Positions 30,955 through 43,840 of a stretch of DNA of 64,000 bases are shown here, piece by piece. Made by a program: the position numbers and the translations under genes. The notes under the pieces were generated by a model. The model was not told the origin of the DNA, did not search any database, and saw only the letters and a program-made list of their open reading frames with translations. Origin of the DNA: Isoetes taiwanensis (lineage: Eukaryota > Streptophyta > Lycopodiopsida > Isoetales > Isoetaceae). Where the stretch lies: NCBI GenBank assembly GCA_021234155.1, contig JAJEKV010000011.1, positions 1,552,001 to 1,616,000 on the forward strand. The letters are read 5' to 3'. Each line of letters starts with the position of its first letter. The first letter of the stretch is position 1.

Positions 30955-32486
30955 GTTTTATATTAGAAAGTGGTCTTGTATATAGTTATCCTCTTATGTT
31001 AAATTTAGATCTCCTTGTTGATTCTACATGCATAGAGGCATATGGCCATCTGGCAGTGTAGATAATATGATGGATTTCATGTGTAATCTTAGAATAGATA
31101 AATCTTCTGATATTTTAGGCATCTATCATAATAGGCATCTGTTATGTATTTTTCTGCAATCTTATCTGTCTCAAATGGATGCTTTAATAGTCTCATACAT
31201 TCTTATGGTCCTTAAATAGATCCTTTAACTACTCAGACATTCTGATTTGGATTATTTAGCTGTTTAATATTTATGGGTAGTGCCCTGATTTGTTTATTCA
31301 CTTTAATTGGATTGATTTTTGGGAGATATTGGCAGCTGCTTTTTGTGTTTCCCTTTATGGCATTGCATTGCAGGTTTTTATTTCCGCAGGTTTCATTTAT
31401 TGTACTTAATAAAGTATGGGGTTAATTGCAGCCCCTTAGGTGACCTCCCTTTAGGCCCATCCATTAGATGATCCCAGTTCCAGAGGGAGCATCCATGAAC
31501 TTCCTAGATTGTTCTCTCTCTCTCTCTCTCTTCTAAATGTTCTGCTCCTCTTACTACTCTAGGCCTGTTATTTAAGTATAAACTGTAATTTCTCCTAAAT
31601 TATCGGGCTGTAAATGCTGTTAAATGGTGAAGGGCGTTAAGCCGGATGGATCTTTAGCTTACCTGTATGTGGCTTGTGCATTTACCCTGTTTAGGCTAAC
31701 TTGCATTTGGTTCCACCGGTGTAACCGATCTATCCCTCCATGAGGTTTTATGGTTAAGGAGTGAGCAAAGCTAATTTTTTGCTCAAAGCGCCAAAGTTTT
31801 TCAGATTGGTGATATCCAAAAGCCTATTTTATGTTCTCGCTTTTAATTTTTGTCACCTCTTAGTTGGTTGTTTGGGTATGAAACAATTTCTACTTTTTTC
31901 AAGGCATGTTTATATATAAGATCTTCATGTTAAGAAATGGTGTTTCCTTAGATATTTCATTTATCTCATGATTGTATACAAGTTGTAAACTCAATATATC
32001 TTAATATTGAAAACATGCAAAAGGTTAGCGATATTATCTTTGGTTATATATTTTTGTAATGGTTAAAGAGTGAATTTCTAGGTGGAAGTTGGGATCTTAT
32101 AAAGTGAAAGTGTATGTTTTCTATGAATGAAAGATGCTTTATCCTCTCAATGTTTCAATGGCAAAGGTACTTGAGATATTCTTTTCTCAAACATGTCTTT
32201 TATTATTTACTCGTAAGCGTTTCTTTTTGGATCTATTCTTTATTTTGATTTGCTCCTTATCGTAGGCCTAGAATTAGATTGCACCCCGCCTAGTTCTAGG
32301 ATTGCAATTGAAGGTCTTATTTTTCCAAATGGAACTATAAGGCCTAAAGTCCGTTGTTTCTTATGGTCTTAACAGTTCGAAAAGGTTTTTTGATGTTACT
32401 CCAATTCCTAAGTTTAACTTGGGACCCTCGATTTGGAGTAAAGGTGTAATATTGTTTGTATTGACGCTTGTGTGCTTATTACGTAA

Positions 32487-32680
32487 AAGTTGGACCAGAT
32501 TACAATGAATCCAAAACCTCGTGGCTTTGGAGTCTGCTGTACATTCCTCCATCCATGGGTTTTTATGGAAAGAGTTTTTCCATGGCTGGTTGTATATTAC
32601 AAAAAAACGTTTACACTATCTTTTTATACCGTGGATTTCTCAAAACATGCAAGATATCACAAGGATTCTTGAAAATTTAC
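32487..32680 (+). pseudogene. Exon C, unit 1 (acceptor altered)
   Basis: This copy equals the 193-nt exon of units 2 and 3, but its acceptor reads TTACGTAAAAGTTGG instead of TTACAGAAAGTTGG, so the CAG is lost. This is a further example of a difference located at a CAG triplet. Confidence 0.45.
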
Positions 32681-32734
32681 TGTAAGTGTCATCTTCTGTT
32701 TTTTTCATATTTCTAGTAGTAATATATGGGTTGG

Positions 32735-32765
32735 GTAGGGTCCCTGTGTTGCAACAGGGCCCTAC
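32735..32765. repeat. Palindrome at the unit 1/2 junction
   Basis: GTAGGGTCCCTGT and ACAGGGCCCTAC form a nearly perfect stem around GTTGCA. The same palindrome ends units 2 and 3 (about 35560-35591 and 38379-38410) and is followed by another imperfect GTAGG/CCTAC pairing. It may mark a small foldback element or a breakage-prone site. Confidence 0.6.
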
Positions 32766-33455
32766 TCTCCCTGTTGCAGCTTTCTATTGACTTATGGGAC
32801 CTCCCTACCTGTGGTAGGAGGAAGGCTTTTTTTATATAGACATTTTATTATATTATGAGGTTTCCATGACTACACAAAGCATCTTACTTTATCCCCATTT
32901 TATGTATGATAGTGGCTACTGAATCCTCTTAAAATCATGCCCCCAGGGGTTTTTGTTACATTAGACATGATCTATTCCCATAAGACATAAGCAACTTGCT
33001 CTATTCCCATTTCGCATGATAGTGGCTAGAGCTAAGGCTAGTAAATGGGCAAAAGTTAGAAATAACCTGAATTTGTTGTATATTCGGAACTGAGACCTAG
33101 TAAGGATGTCCATAGTATGGCTTGGAGGTTTGCATTAGTGTATGATCCTAGGGACAGGGTCACCATGTATTAAAACCTTAGTGGTAAAATGTCTTTTTAA
33201 GTTTAAGTTGTTGCACAAATGTAACAAATTAAATGGTGATATGAACATATTGAATTTCGCATTTACATAAAAGGAAAATTGGCAGCGTGAATTAGGTCTG
33301 GGCCTTCTCTGTAACCTAATATTCTCACGATGCAAGGAGATGTGTTCTTAGCTGATCGGATTTGCAAGAGCTAGCAGCAATACGGTCTATACATCAGCGG
33401 CCAGATGGTGATGATCAGATTCGTAGCTTGACATGATTGTGTTTATATTCAGCAG

Positions 33456-33777
33456 AGATACATAATAGAAAATTCGTCGCCTTGTATTGCCGTGTTTGCC
33501 CGGTTATGCTTTGATTGCGTGGCTCTGTTTATGGGAAGACGGAAGATCTTTGATCATCATAAGCCTGCAAAGGGTCTGAAACTTGTGACGATCATGAAAG
33601 CTGTTAATCTTGAAGGAGAAGGAAGTTCTGCTCATATTGTACTGGAAAAAGCTGTGGATATGCCAAGTTCTGTAGTAGGGCCTCCTGTAGAACATCTTAG
33701 TGAAGATATTACCAAAGATGTGAATCCCCGCCAAAAAGCAAATGGACGAAAATGGGCCTTCCAACGAGTCAAATCAG
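33456..33777 (+). pseudogene. Exon B, unit 2
   Basis: This copy is 322 nt between the same splice signals. It is open for most of its length (MGRRKIFDHHKPAKGLKL, MKAVNLEGEGSSAHIVLEKA) but shifts frame near its end, where CCTGCCAGC has become CCCCGCCAAAA. Confidence 0.55.
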
Positions 33778-35312
33778 GTTTTATATTAGAAAGTGGTCTT
33801 GTATATAGTTATCCTCTTATGTTAAATTTAGATCTCCTTGTTGATTCTACATGCATAGAGGCATATGGCCATATGGCAGTGTAGATAATATGATGGATTT
33901 CATGTGTAATCTTAGAATAGATAAATCTTCCGATATTTTAGGCATCTATCATAATAGGCATCTCATGTGTATTTTTCTCGCAATCTTATCCGCCTCAAAT
34001 GGATGCTTTAATAGTCTCATACATTCTTATGGTCCTTAAATAGATCCTTTAACTACTCGGACATTCTGATTTGGATTATTTAGTCATTTAATATTTATGG
34101 GTAGTGCCCCGATTTGTTTATTCACTTTAATTGGATTGATTTTTGGGAGATATTGGCAAAACTTTTTTTGTGTTTCCCTTTATGGCATTGCATTGCGTGT
34201 TTTTATTTCCGCAGTTTTTCATTTATTGTACTTAATAAAGTATGGGGTTAATTGCAGCCCCTTAGGTGACCTCCCTTTAGGCCCATCCATTAGATGATCC
34301 CAGCCTCGCAGGGGAGCATCCATGAACTTCCTAGATTGTTCTCTCTCTCTCTCTCTCTCTAAATGTTCTCGCTCCTCTTACTACTCTAGGCCTGTTATTT
34401 AAGTATAAACCGTAATTTCTCCTAAATTATCTGGCCAAATGTTTGTTAAATGGTGAAGGGCGTTAAGCCGGATGGATCTTTAGCTTACCTGTATGTGGCT
34501 TGTGCATTTACCCTGTTTAGGCTAACTTGCATTTGGTTCCACTGCAGGTAACCAGATCTATCCCTCCATGAGGTTTTATGGTTAAGGAGTGAGCAAAGCT
34601 ACTGCTCAAAGCGTCAAAGTTTTTCAGATTGGTGATATCCAAAAGCCTATTTTATGTTCTGCTTAATTTTTGTCACCTCTTAGTTGGTTGTTTGGGTATG
34701 AAACAATTTCTACTTTTTTCAAGGCATGTTTATATATAAGATCTTCATGTTAAGAAATGGTGTTTCCTTAGATATTTCTGTTATCTCGTATTGTATACAA
34801 GTTGTAAACTCAATATATCTTAATATTGAAAACATGCAGCGTGTTAGCAGTATTATACTGGTTATATATTTTTGTAATGGTTAAAGAGTGAATTTCTAGG
34901 TGGAAGTTGGGATCTTATAAAGTGAAAGTGTATGTTTTCTATGAATGAAAGATGCTTTATCCTCTCAATGTTTCAATGGCAAAGGTACTTGAGATATTCT
35001 TTTCTGAAACATGTCTTTTATTATTTACTCTGTAAGCGTTTCTTTTTGGATCTATTCTTTATTTTGATTTGCTCCTTATCAGGGCCTAGAATTAGATTGC
35101 ACCTGTCTAGTTCTAGGATTGCAATTGAAGGTCTTATTTTTCCAAATGGAACTATAAGGCCTAAAGTAAGGCCTAAAGTCTGTTGTTTCTTATGGTCTTA
35201 ACAGGCTCGAAAGGTTTTTTGATGTTACTCCAATTCCTAAGTTTAACTTGGGACCCTGATTTGGAGTAAAGGTGTAATATTGTTTGTATTGACGCTTGTG
35301 TGCTTATTACAG

Positions 35313-35505
35313 AAAGTTGGACCAGATTACAATGAATCCAAAAACCTCGTGCTGGAGCTGTTGTACATTCCTCCATCCATGGGTTTTTATGGAAAGAGTT
35401 TTTCCATGGCTGGTTGTATATTACAAAAAAACTTTTACACTATCTTTTTATACCGTGGATTTCTCAAAACATGCAAGATATCACAAGGATTCTTGAAAAT
35501 TTACT
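35313..35505 (+). CDS. Exon C, unit 2
   Basis: This 193-nt block lies between TTACAG and ACT|GTAAGTG. The frame is KVGPDYNESKNLVLELLYIP then GFYGKSFSMAGCIL. The splice signals are good. The family is not recognised. Confidence 0.45.
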
Positions 35506-36283
35506 GTAAGTGTCATCTTCTGTTTTTTTCATATTTCTAGAGTAGTAATATATGGGTTGGGTAGGGTCCCTGTGTTGCAACAGGGCCCTACTCTCCCTGT
35601 TGCAGCTTTCTATTGACTTATGGGACCTCCCTACCTGTGGTAGGAGGAAGGCTTTTTTTATATAGACATTTTATTATATTATGAGGTTTCCATGACTACA
35701 CAAAGCATCTTACTTTATCCCCATTTTATGTATGATAGTGGCTACTGAATCCTCTTAAAATCATGCCCCCAGGGGTTTTTGTTACATTAGACATGATCTA
35801 TTCCCATAAGACATAAGCAACTTGCTCTATTCCCATTTCGTGCATGATAGTGGCTAGAGCGAAGGCTAGTAAATGGGCAGGTTAGAAATAACCTGTGAAT
35901 TTGTTGTATATTCGGAACTGAGACCTAGTAAGGATGTCCATAGTATGGCTTGGAGGTTTGCATTAGTGTATGATCCTAGGGACAGGGTCACCATGTATTA
36001 AAACCTTAGTGGTAAAATGTCTTTTTAAGTTTAAGTTGTTGCACAAATGTAACAAATTAAATGGTGATATGAACATATTGAATTTCGCATTTACATAAAA
36101 GGAAAATTGGCAGCGTGAATTAGGTCTGGGCCTTCTCTGTAACCTAATATTCTCACGATGCAAGGAGATGTGTTCTTAGCTGATCGGATTTGCAAGAGCT
36201 GGCAGCAATACGGTCTATACATCAGCGGCCAGATGGTGATGATCAGATTCGTAGCTTGACATGATTGTGTTTATATTCGACAG

Positions 36284-36606
36284 AGATACATAATAGAAAA
36301 TTAAATCGCCTTTGTATTGCCGTGTTTGCCCGGTTATGCTTTGATTGCGTGGCTCTGTTTATGGGAAGACGGAAGATCTTTGATCATCATAAGCCTGCAA
36401 AGGGTCTGAAACTTGTGACGATCATGAAAGCTGTTAATCTTGAAGGAGAAGGAAGTTCTGCTCATATTGTACTGGAAAAAGCTGTGGATATGCCAAGTTC
36501 TGTAGTAGGGCCTCCTGTAGAACATCTTAGTGAAGATATTACCAAAGATGTGAATCCTGCCAGCAAGCAAATGGACGAAAATGGGCCTTCCAACGAGTCA
36601 AATCAG
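36284..36606 (+). CDS. Exon B, unit 3
   Basis: This copy is 323 nt. The main part is open with the same protein sequence as unit 4. The only length difference is near the 5' end, where ATTCGTCGCC has become ATTAAATCGCCT. Confidence 0.5.
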
Positions 36607-38131
36607 GTTTTATATTAGAAAGTGGTCTTGTATATAGTTATCCTCTTATGTTAAATTTAGATCTCCTTGTTGATTCTACATGCATAGAGGCATATGGCCA
36701 TCTGGCAGTGTAGATAATATGATGGATTTCATGTGTAATCTTAGAATAGATAAATCTTCTGATATTTTAGGCATCTATCATAATAGGCATCTGTTATGTA
36801 TTTTTCTGCAATCTTATCTGTCTCAAATGGATGCTTTAATAGTCTCATACATTCTTATGGTCCTTAAATAGATCCTTTAACTACTCAGACATTCTGATTT
36901 GGATTATTTAGCTGTTTAATATTTATGGGTAGTGCCCTGATTTGTTTATTCACTTTAATTGGATTGATTTTTGGGAGATATTGGCAGCTGCTTTTTGTGT
37001 TTCCCTTTATGGCATTGCATTGCAGGTTTTTATTTCCGCAGGTTTCATTTATTGTACTTAATAAAGTATGGGGTTAATTGCAGCCCCTTAGATGACCTCC
37101 CTTTAGGCCCATCCATTAGATGATCCCAGTTCCAGAGGGAGCATCCATGAACTTCCTAGATTGTTCTCTCTCTCTCTCTCTCTCTCTCTTCTAAATGTTC
37201 TGCTCCTCTTACTACTCTAGGCCTGTTATTTAAGTATAAACTGTAATTTCTCCTAAATTATCGGGCTGTAAATGCTGTTAAATGGTGAAGGGCGTTAAGC
37301 CGGATGGATCTTTAGCTTACCTGTATGTGGCTTGTGCATTTACCCTGTTTAGGCTAACTTGCATTTGGTTCCACTGCAGGTAACCAGATCTATCCCTCCA
37401 TGAGGTTTTATGGTTAAGGAGTGAGCAAAGCTACTGCTCAAAGCGTCAAAGTTTTTCAGATTGGTGATATCCAAAAGCCTATTTTATGTTCTGCTTAATT
37501 TTGTCACCTCTTAGTTGGTTGTTTGGGTATGAAACAATTTCTACTTTTTTCAAGGCATGTTTATATATAAGATCTTCATGTTAAGAAATGGTGTTTCCTT
37601 AGATATTTCTGTTATCTCGTATTGTATACAAGTTGTAAACTCAATATATCTTAATATTGAAAACATGCAGCGTGTTAGCAGTATTATACTGGTTATATAT
37701 TTTTGTAATGGTTAAAGAGTGAATTTCTAGGTGGAAGTTGGGATCTTATAAAGTGAAAGTGTATGTTTTCTATGAATGAAAGATGCTTTATCCTCTCAAT
37801 GTTTCAATGGCAAAGGTACTTGAGATATTCTTTTCTGAAACATGTCTTTTATTATTTACTCTGTAAGCGTTTCTTTTTGGATCTATTCTTTATTTTGATT
37901 TGCTCCTTATCAGGGCCTAGAATTAGATTGCACCTGTCTAGTTCTAGGATTGCAATTGAAGGTCTTATTTTTCCAAATGGAACTATAAGGCCTAAAGTCT
38001 GTTGTTTCTTATGGTCTTAACAGGCTCGAAAGGTTTTTTGATGTTACTCCAATTCCTAAGTTTAACTTGGGACCCTGATTTGGAGTAAAGGTGTAATATT
38101 GTTTGTATTGACGCTTGTGTGCTTATTACAG

Positions 38132-38324
38132 AAAGTTGGACCAGATTACAATGAATCCAAAAACCTCGTGCTGGAGCTGCTGTACATTCCTCCATCCATG
38201 GGTTTTTATGGAAAGAGTTTTTCCATGGCTGGTTGTATATTACAAAAAAACGTTTACACTATCTTTTTATACCGTGGATTTCTCAAAACATGCAAGATAT
38301 CACAAGGATTCTTGAAAATTTACT
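38132..38324 (+). CDS. Exon C, unit 3
   Basis: This is identical in layout to the unit 2 copy, at 193 nt with TTACAG and GTAAGTG borders. Unit 4 lacks this exon because the array stops first. Confidence 0.45.
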
Positions 38325-39102
38325 GTAAGTGTCATCTTCTGTTTTTTTCATATTTCTAGAGTAGTAATATATGGGTTGGGTAGGGTCCCTGTGTTGCAAC
38401 AGGGCCCTACTCTCCCTGTTTTGGCTTTCTATTGACTTATGGGACCTCCCTACCTGTGGTAGGAGGAAGGCTTTTTTTATATAGACATTTTATTATATTA
38501 TGAGGTTTCCATGACTACACAAAGCATCTTACTTTATCCCCATTTTATGTATGATAGTGGCTACTGAATCCTCTTAAAATCATGCCCCCAGGGGTTTTTG
38601 TTACATTAGACATGATCTATTCCCATAAGACATAAGCAACTTGCTCTATTCCCATTTCGTGCATGATAGTGGCTAGAGCGAAGGCTAGTAAATGGGCAGG
38701 ATAGAAATAACCTGTGAATTTGTTGTATATTCGGAACTGAGACCTAGTAAGGATGTCCATAGTATGGCTTGGAGGTTTGCATTAGTGTATGATCCTAGGG
38801 ACAGGGTCACCATGTATTAAAACCTTAGTGGTAAAATGTCTTTTTAAGTTTAAGTTGTTGCACAAATGTAACAAATTAAATGGTGATATGAACATATTGA
38901 ATTTCGCATTTACATAAAAGGAAAATTGGCAGCGTGAATTAGGTCTGGGCCTTCTCTGTAACCTAATATTCTCACGATGCAAGGAGATGTGTTCTTAGCT
39001 GATCGGATTTGCAAGAGCTGGCAGCAATACGGTCTATACATCAGCGGCCAGATGGTGATGATCAGATTCGTAGCTTGACATGATTGTGTTTATATTCGAC
39101 AG

Positions 39103-39423
39103 AGATACATAATAGAAAATTCGTCGCCTTGTATTGCCGTGTTTGCCCGGTTATGCTTTGATTGCTTGGCTCTGTTTATGGGAAGACGGAAGATCTTTGA
39201 TCATCATAAGCCTGCAAAGGGTCTGAAACTTGTGACGATCATGAAAGCTGTTAATCTTGAAGGAGAAGGAAGTTCTGCTCATATTGTACTGGAAAAAGCT
39301 GTGGATATGCCAAGTTCTGTAGTAGGGCCTCCTGTAGAACATCTTAGTGAAGATATTACCAAAGATGTGAATCCTGCCAGCAAGCAAATGGACGAAAATG
39401 GGCCTTCCAACGAGTCAAATCAG
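39103..39423 (+). CDS. Exon B, unit 4: clean 321-nt phase-0 exon, unknown protein
   Basis: Acceptor CGACAG and donor CAATCAG-like CAG|GTTTTA bound exactly 107 codons. The frame reads RYIIENSSPCIAVFARLCFD, then MGRRKIFDHHKPAKGLKLV, MKAVNLEGEGSSAHIVLEKA and PVEHLSEDITKDVNPASKQM. It is hydrophilic in its second half. A symmetric phase-0 exon can be duplicated without breaking a message, which fits tandem expansion. I do not recognise the family. Confidence 0.55.
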
Positions 39424-40856
39424 GTTTTATATTAGAAAGTGGTCTTGTATATAGTTATCCTCTTATGTTAAATTTAGATCTCCTTGTTGATTCTACATGC
39501 ATAGAGGCATATGGCCATCTGGCAGTGTAGATAATATGATGGATTTCATGTGTAATCTTAGAATAGATAAATCTTCTGATATTTTAGGCATCTATCATAA
39601 TAGGCATCTGTTATGTATTTTTCTGCAATCTTATCTGTCTCAAATGGATGCTTTAATAGTCTCATACATTCTTATGGTCCTTAAATAGATCCTTTAACTA
39701 CTTTCGGACATTCCCGTTTGGATTATTTAGTCATTTTAATATTTATGGGTAGTGCCCCGATTTGTTTATTCACTTTAATTGGATTGATTTTTGGGAGATA
39801 TTGGCGTTTGCTTTTTGTGTTTCCCTTTATGGCATTGCATTGCGTGGTTTTATTTCCTTGGGGTTTCATTTATTGTACTTAATAAAGTATGGGGTTAATT
39901 GCAGCCCCTTAGGTGACCTCCCTTTAGGCCCATCCATTAGATGATCCCAGTTCCAGAGGGAGCATCCATGAACTTCCTAGATTGTTCTCTCTCTCTCTCT
40001 CTCTCTCTTCTAAATGTTCTGCTCCTCTTACTACTCTAGGCCTGTTATTTAAGTATAAACTGTAATTTCTCCTAAATTATTGGGCTGTAAATGCTGTTAA
40101 ATGGTGAAGGGCGTTAAGCCGGATGGATCTTTAGCTTACCTGTATGTGGCTTGTGCATTTACCCTGTTTAGGCTAACTTGCATTTGGTTCCACTGCAGGT
40201 AACCAGATCTATCCCTCCATGAGGTTTTATGGTTAAGGAGTGAGCAAAGCTACTGCTCAAAGCGTCAAAGTTTTTCAGATTGGTGATATCCAAAAGCCTA
40301 TTTTATGTTCTGCTTAATTTTTGTCACCTCTTAGTTGGTTGTTTGGGTATGAAACAATTTCTACTTTTTTCAAGGCATGTTTATATATAAGATCTTCATG
40401 TTAAGAAATGGTGTTTCCTTAGATATTTCTGTTATCTCGTATTGTATACAAGTTGTAAACTCAATATATCTTAATATTGAAAACATGCAGCGTGTTAGCA
40501 GTATTATACTGGTTATATATTTTTGTAATGGTTAAAGAGTGAATTTCTAGGTGGAAGTTGGGATCTTATAAAGTGAAAGTGTATGTTTTCTATGAATGAA
40601 AGATGCTTTATCCTCTCAATGTTTCAATGGCAAAGGTACTTGAGATATTCTTTTCTGAAACATGTCTTTTATTATTTACTCTGTAAGCGTTTCTTTTTGG
40701 ATCTATTCTTTATTTTGATTTGCTCCTTATCAGGGCCTAGAATTAGATTGCACCTGTCTAGTTCTAGGATTGCAATTGAAGGTCTTATTTTTCCAAATGG
40801 AACTATAAGGCCTAAAGTCTGTTGTTTCTTATGGTCTTAACAGGCTCGAAAGGTTT

Positions 40857-41980
40857 TTTTTTTTTTTTTTTTTCTTAAATAAATTCAACATTATTTGGTC
40901 CATAACCTCTCATGCAAGACATGAATATATTATTGCTAAACTGGTACCATGGTCAGACTGAATACATGGATCTTGACAAATTACTAGTTTTTCTACTAGG
41001 AAATATCTGTACACCTTGATTAATGCACATGCACATACACATACACTATGATTAGTCTAGACTAATGTTGTAAAGGTAATGTGATATTTTGGCTTTCTTT
41101 TTTGACTCACCATAATCACAGTAACACGCTTATCTGGTCAAATTATGTGGTATTTGAAGTCATTTACCAGATTGACACAGGCTCCAAGTTTGAGGCTGAG
41201 CATGATGTTAAGCCTATTTTTTTCTAGACTAAACATCCATACAAGTAGGAAATTAAGGCAAGCGACCTTAATTGCTATGTTAATTTTAAAGTGACCCAAT
41301 AAGTATTGGCACAAGGGAATAAGATGATAAACCTATAGCCGTGATCTGGATAATCCAGGACTAGATGATGAGTCATGTAAGACTGACGTGGCTTTGTGCA
41401 TGACATAGCACGAATATTCTGACCTTTAGAACTTCTAATACTTGAACACATTGGGAAATATAAAAAATATTGGATCTAGCTTGGAGTGATGGCAGAATAT
41501 AAGTGTATGACCCTTGGTAAGATCTTATTAAAAGATTGTCGAATAAGGAAATCTTATGCAGTTTCACCACCTAGAAACTTTCGGTGCATTAAGTTACATA
41601 ATTCCGTAATGACGGTTTTGATACATGAATATGCTGACAATGGTACACCTAGTGAACGGGACTGGCATAGCACAGTTCTAGGGTTTACACTTGAAACCGG
41701 TGATGGCGGCGGTGGAAGACTACGGCCTGCCAAAATACAGCACATATGGTGTTAAAGATCAAATGGATACATGCCGTGACAGGATTTTGTGGTACGAACG
41801 GTATGATTTATGCTATGTTCACACAATTTATTTCGTTTTTCATAGCTGATAGAAATCCACCGCCATGTTCTCTCCCCTTAACTACAAGCAAGCTGCTTAC
41901 CCTTTCTTTGAACGGATGAAATTGAAAAAATGAGAAGATGATCTGGTCAATGCTTTTCTGGAGGATTTAAGCATTGCTGA
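40857..41980. other. Poly-T tract and sequence without a clear gene
   Basis: A run of about 20 T at 40851-40873 marks the abrupt end of the array and may be the tail of a reverse-oriented retroelement. A frame at 41489-41755 (start MAEYKCMTLGKILLKD) is open but unrecognised. Confidence 0.4.
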
Positions 41981-41984
41981 GGAC

Positions 41985-42302
41985 AGCTATCAGACCAAAA
42001 CCCTTATACTTCAAGTTCAGAGGAAGATACTCTGAGAGAAGAGCACTTACAGGCTGAATTTCTGGCTTGCATGACCGATTTGGAATTTGCTGAGTATAAT
42101 AAATCCATGGCTGATCACAAAGGCAACTTCGGGCAGAAAAGAAATGCCTGTGGCAGTAAGACTTTTACTGGTAACAAGAGGCAAAGTGGCAGCTCCAGCA
42201 GTCAACACAATAAAACACATGACAAGGACTCTGCTATTGAGCTATCCATACCCGAAACGCAACAGGAAGAGGACTATTCTTCTGATCATGAAGATTTTCA
42301 GG
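41985..42302 (+). CDS. Unrecognised hydrophilic exon-like block
   Basis: A frame open from about 41981 reads SDQNPYTSSSEEDTLREEHL then ACMTDLEFAEYNKSMADHKG, SSSSQHNKTHDKD and EDYSSDHEDF. It ends at a good donor, CAG|GTATGA, at 42303. An acceptor-like GAGGACAG sits at its start. The Ser/acidic-rich composition resembles a disordered nuclear-protein region. A following block at 42560-42657 (MQGKRLQRLNGDKPGSLIVP) could be the next exon. No family is recognised. Confidence 0.35.
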
Positions 42303-42659
42303 TATGAACTTCATGTTTGAAATGAAAATCTAGTTAAATACAGGAGGCAGTTTGGAGTATAAATTGGTCTGGGAGAGCAATAAACCCTGCCATGATTTCC
42401 TTACTTTAAAACAGGTCGATTCTATTAAATAGATGCTTTAATTCACATGTGAAATCTCATGCATTGTGCTTTACATGTTAATTTCTTGAAAATGTTAATT
42501 TCTTGAAAAGGAAACACTCTATCTTATACCAATCTCTTGTATTCACCTTATTCTTCAGACATGCAGGGCAAAAGGTTACAAAGGCTGAACGGTGATAAAC
42601 CGGGAAGTCTCATTGTACCTTTTGGCCCTTCATGCATTACCATTCCAATGCTAATGTCA

Positions 42660-43835
42660 TGATTGTTTGGCTGCAGGTACCGAGCTTCCCCTACCTTTGT
42701 CATTTTTTGTTTCTGCCATGCTTGAAGAACGAGGTTATTCTGGATACTGGATGGGATTATCACTTAATAAAATGAAAAAAAGCAATGGAGACTGAAGCAA
42801 ATACTATGGTTTATCCTTCTAAAAACCCTGATCTGTCAGGTGGTAACTAGTACTTCGTCCTTTATGGTCATGTAGCTCAGTGCATTTCCAGTAACATAAC
42901 AATGAATTTATGGTTTATATACTCTTTCTTGTTTAGAATACCATGATGTATCTATTTTGCTAGGCTGTCTAAGTACATGTGACTGGTAATAGATTTTGCA
43001 GACTTATGGAAACCAGTTTATTTGCCCATGTTTCAAACTGGCATTATTTTGGAAACATATATGGTATTGTATTCAGCAAGTTTGAACTGTCTACTTTTAA
43101 TTTTATCATATGGAACTCTTCTTTCCCCTGTTTTTTAACCCGTGTCTAATTTGATAATGAGTTATAGTAGCAGCATCTTTACTACTCCCAAAAGGGCACA
43201 TAATATAATGGCATAACCTGTTATTTCCCCAGCTATAATTAAACACCTTTACATGGTTATGATAAATGTGATGCACTATCCAATATGCTACAAGTAGAAC
43301 AGGCATATCTACCTTTAGTGGCTTTGTTTCTATACTCCAGGCATTACGGTTCCTTACTCCATAATAATTTAGGATTCATTACTTAATAAGTGGTTTATCA
43401 GACTATATCATCCAAACGTGCTGTCTTCTTTCAAAAATCTGGACTCAAATAAGCAATTATTGTTACAGTATGCTTTGTTTGGAAATGACCATACCACATT
43501 TCATGCTATGTTCATACTTCAAGATATCTATGCACTTGCTGACTTAGATTAAAGATTTAAAAAGTTCATACGACCATAGACTATGCAAGCCTTTTATTCA
43601 TTTGCTGGCTTTGGTTAAAAATTTAAAAAGTTTACTTGACCTTAGATTATGCAAGTCTTTTATTCCTTTTGGGGTCACTTGACATATATATAATTATGGT
43701 TGACGTTTTATGGAAATTAGTAATGAGACTAAAAGATTATAGGCACCAAATTTGAATGCACATTCAAATAATTGGATTGATAAGACAGTGGACGGATTGA
43801 CCGAAACTGATGCGTGGCCTAGGATTCTAGGCCAT
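42660..43835. other. No supported gene
   Basis: AT-rich intron-like sequence. A pair of similar ~60-bp segments (AAAAGTT.., GACCnTAGATTATGCAAG, CTTTTATTC) lies at about 43545-43675. Confidence 0.4.
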
Positions 43836-43840
43836 GCCGG

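Larger units (their letters stand above)
30001..40856 (+). repeat. Tandem array: four units of about 2.82 kb, the last truncated
   Basis: Unit starts, taken at TTTATATAGACATT (TTTATATATAGACATT in unit 1), are 30001, 32831, 35657 and 38476 (periods 2830, 2826 and 2819). Unit 4 stops at 40856 in a poly-T run and lacks the last ~440 bp. A poly-T tract also precedes unit 1 (29983-30003). Units are nearly identical apart from clustered differences at CTG/CAG positions, so the duplication is recent or homogenised. Each unit contains exon-like blocks B and C, a (CT)n stretch, the 102-bp block and, in units 1-3, a palindrome at the downstream junction. The array probably multiplies part of a host gene or pseudogene. 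Confidence 0.95.

Noticed and set aside
30001-40856. CRISPR-like array
   Set aside because: Units of 2.8 kb with exon-like content in a eukaryotic context; no short direct repeats with unique spacers.
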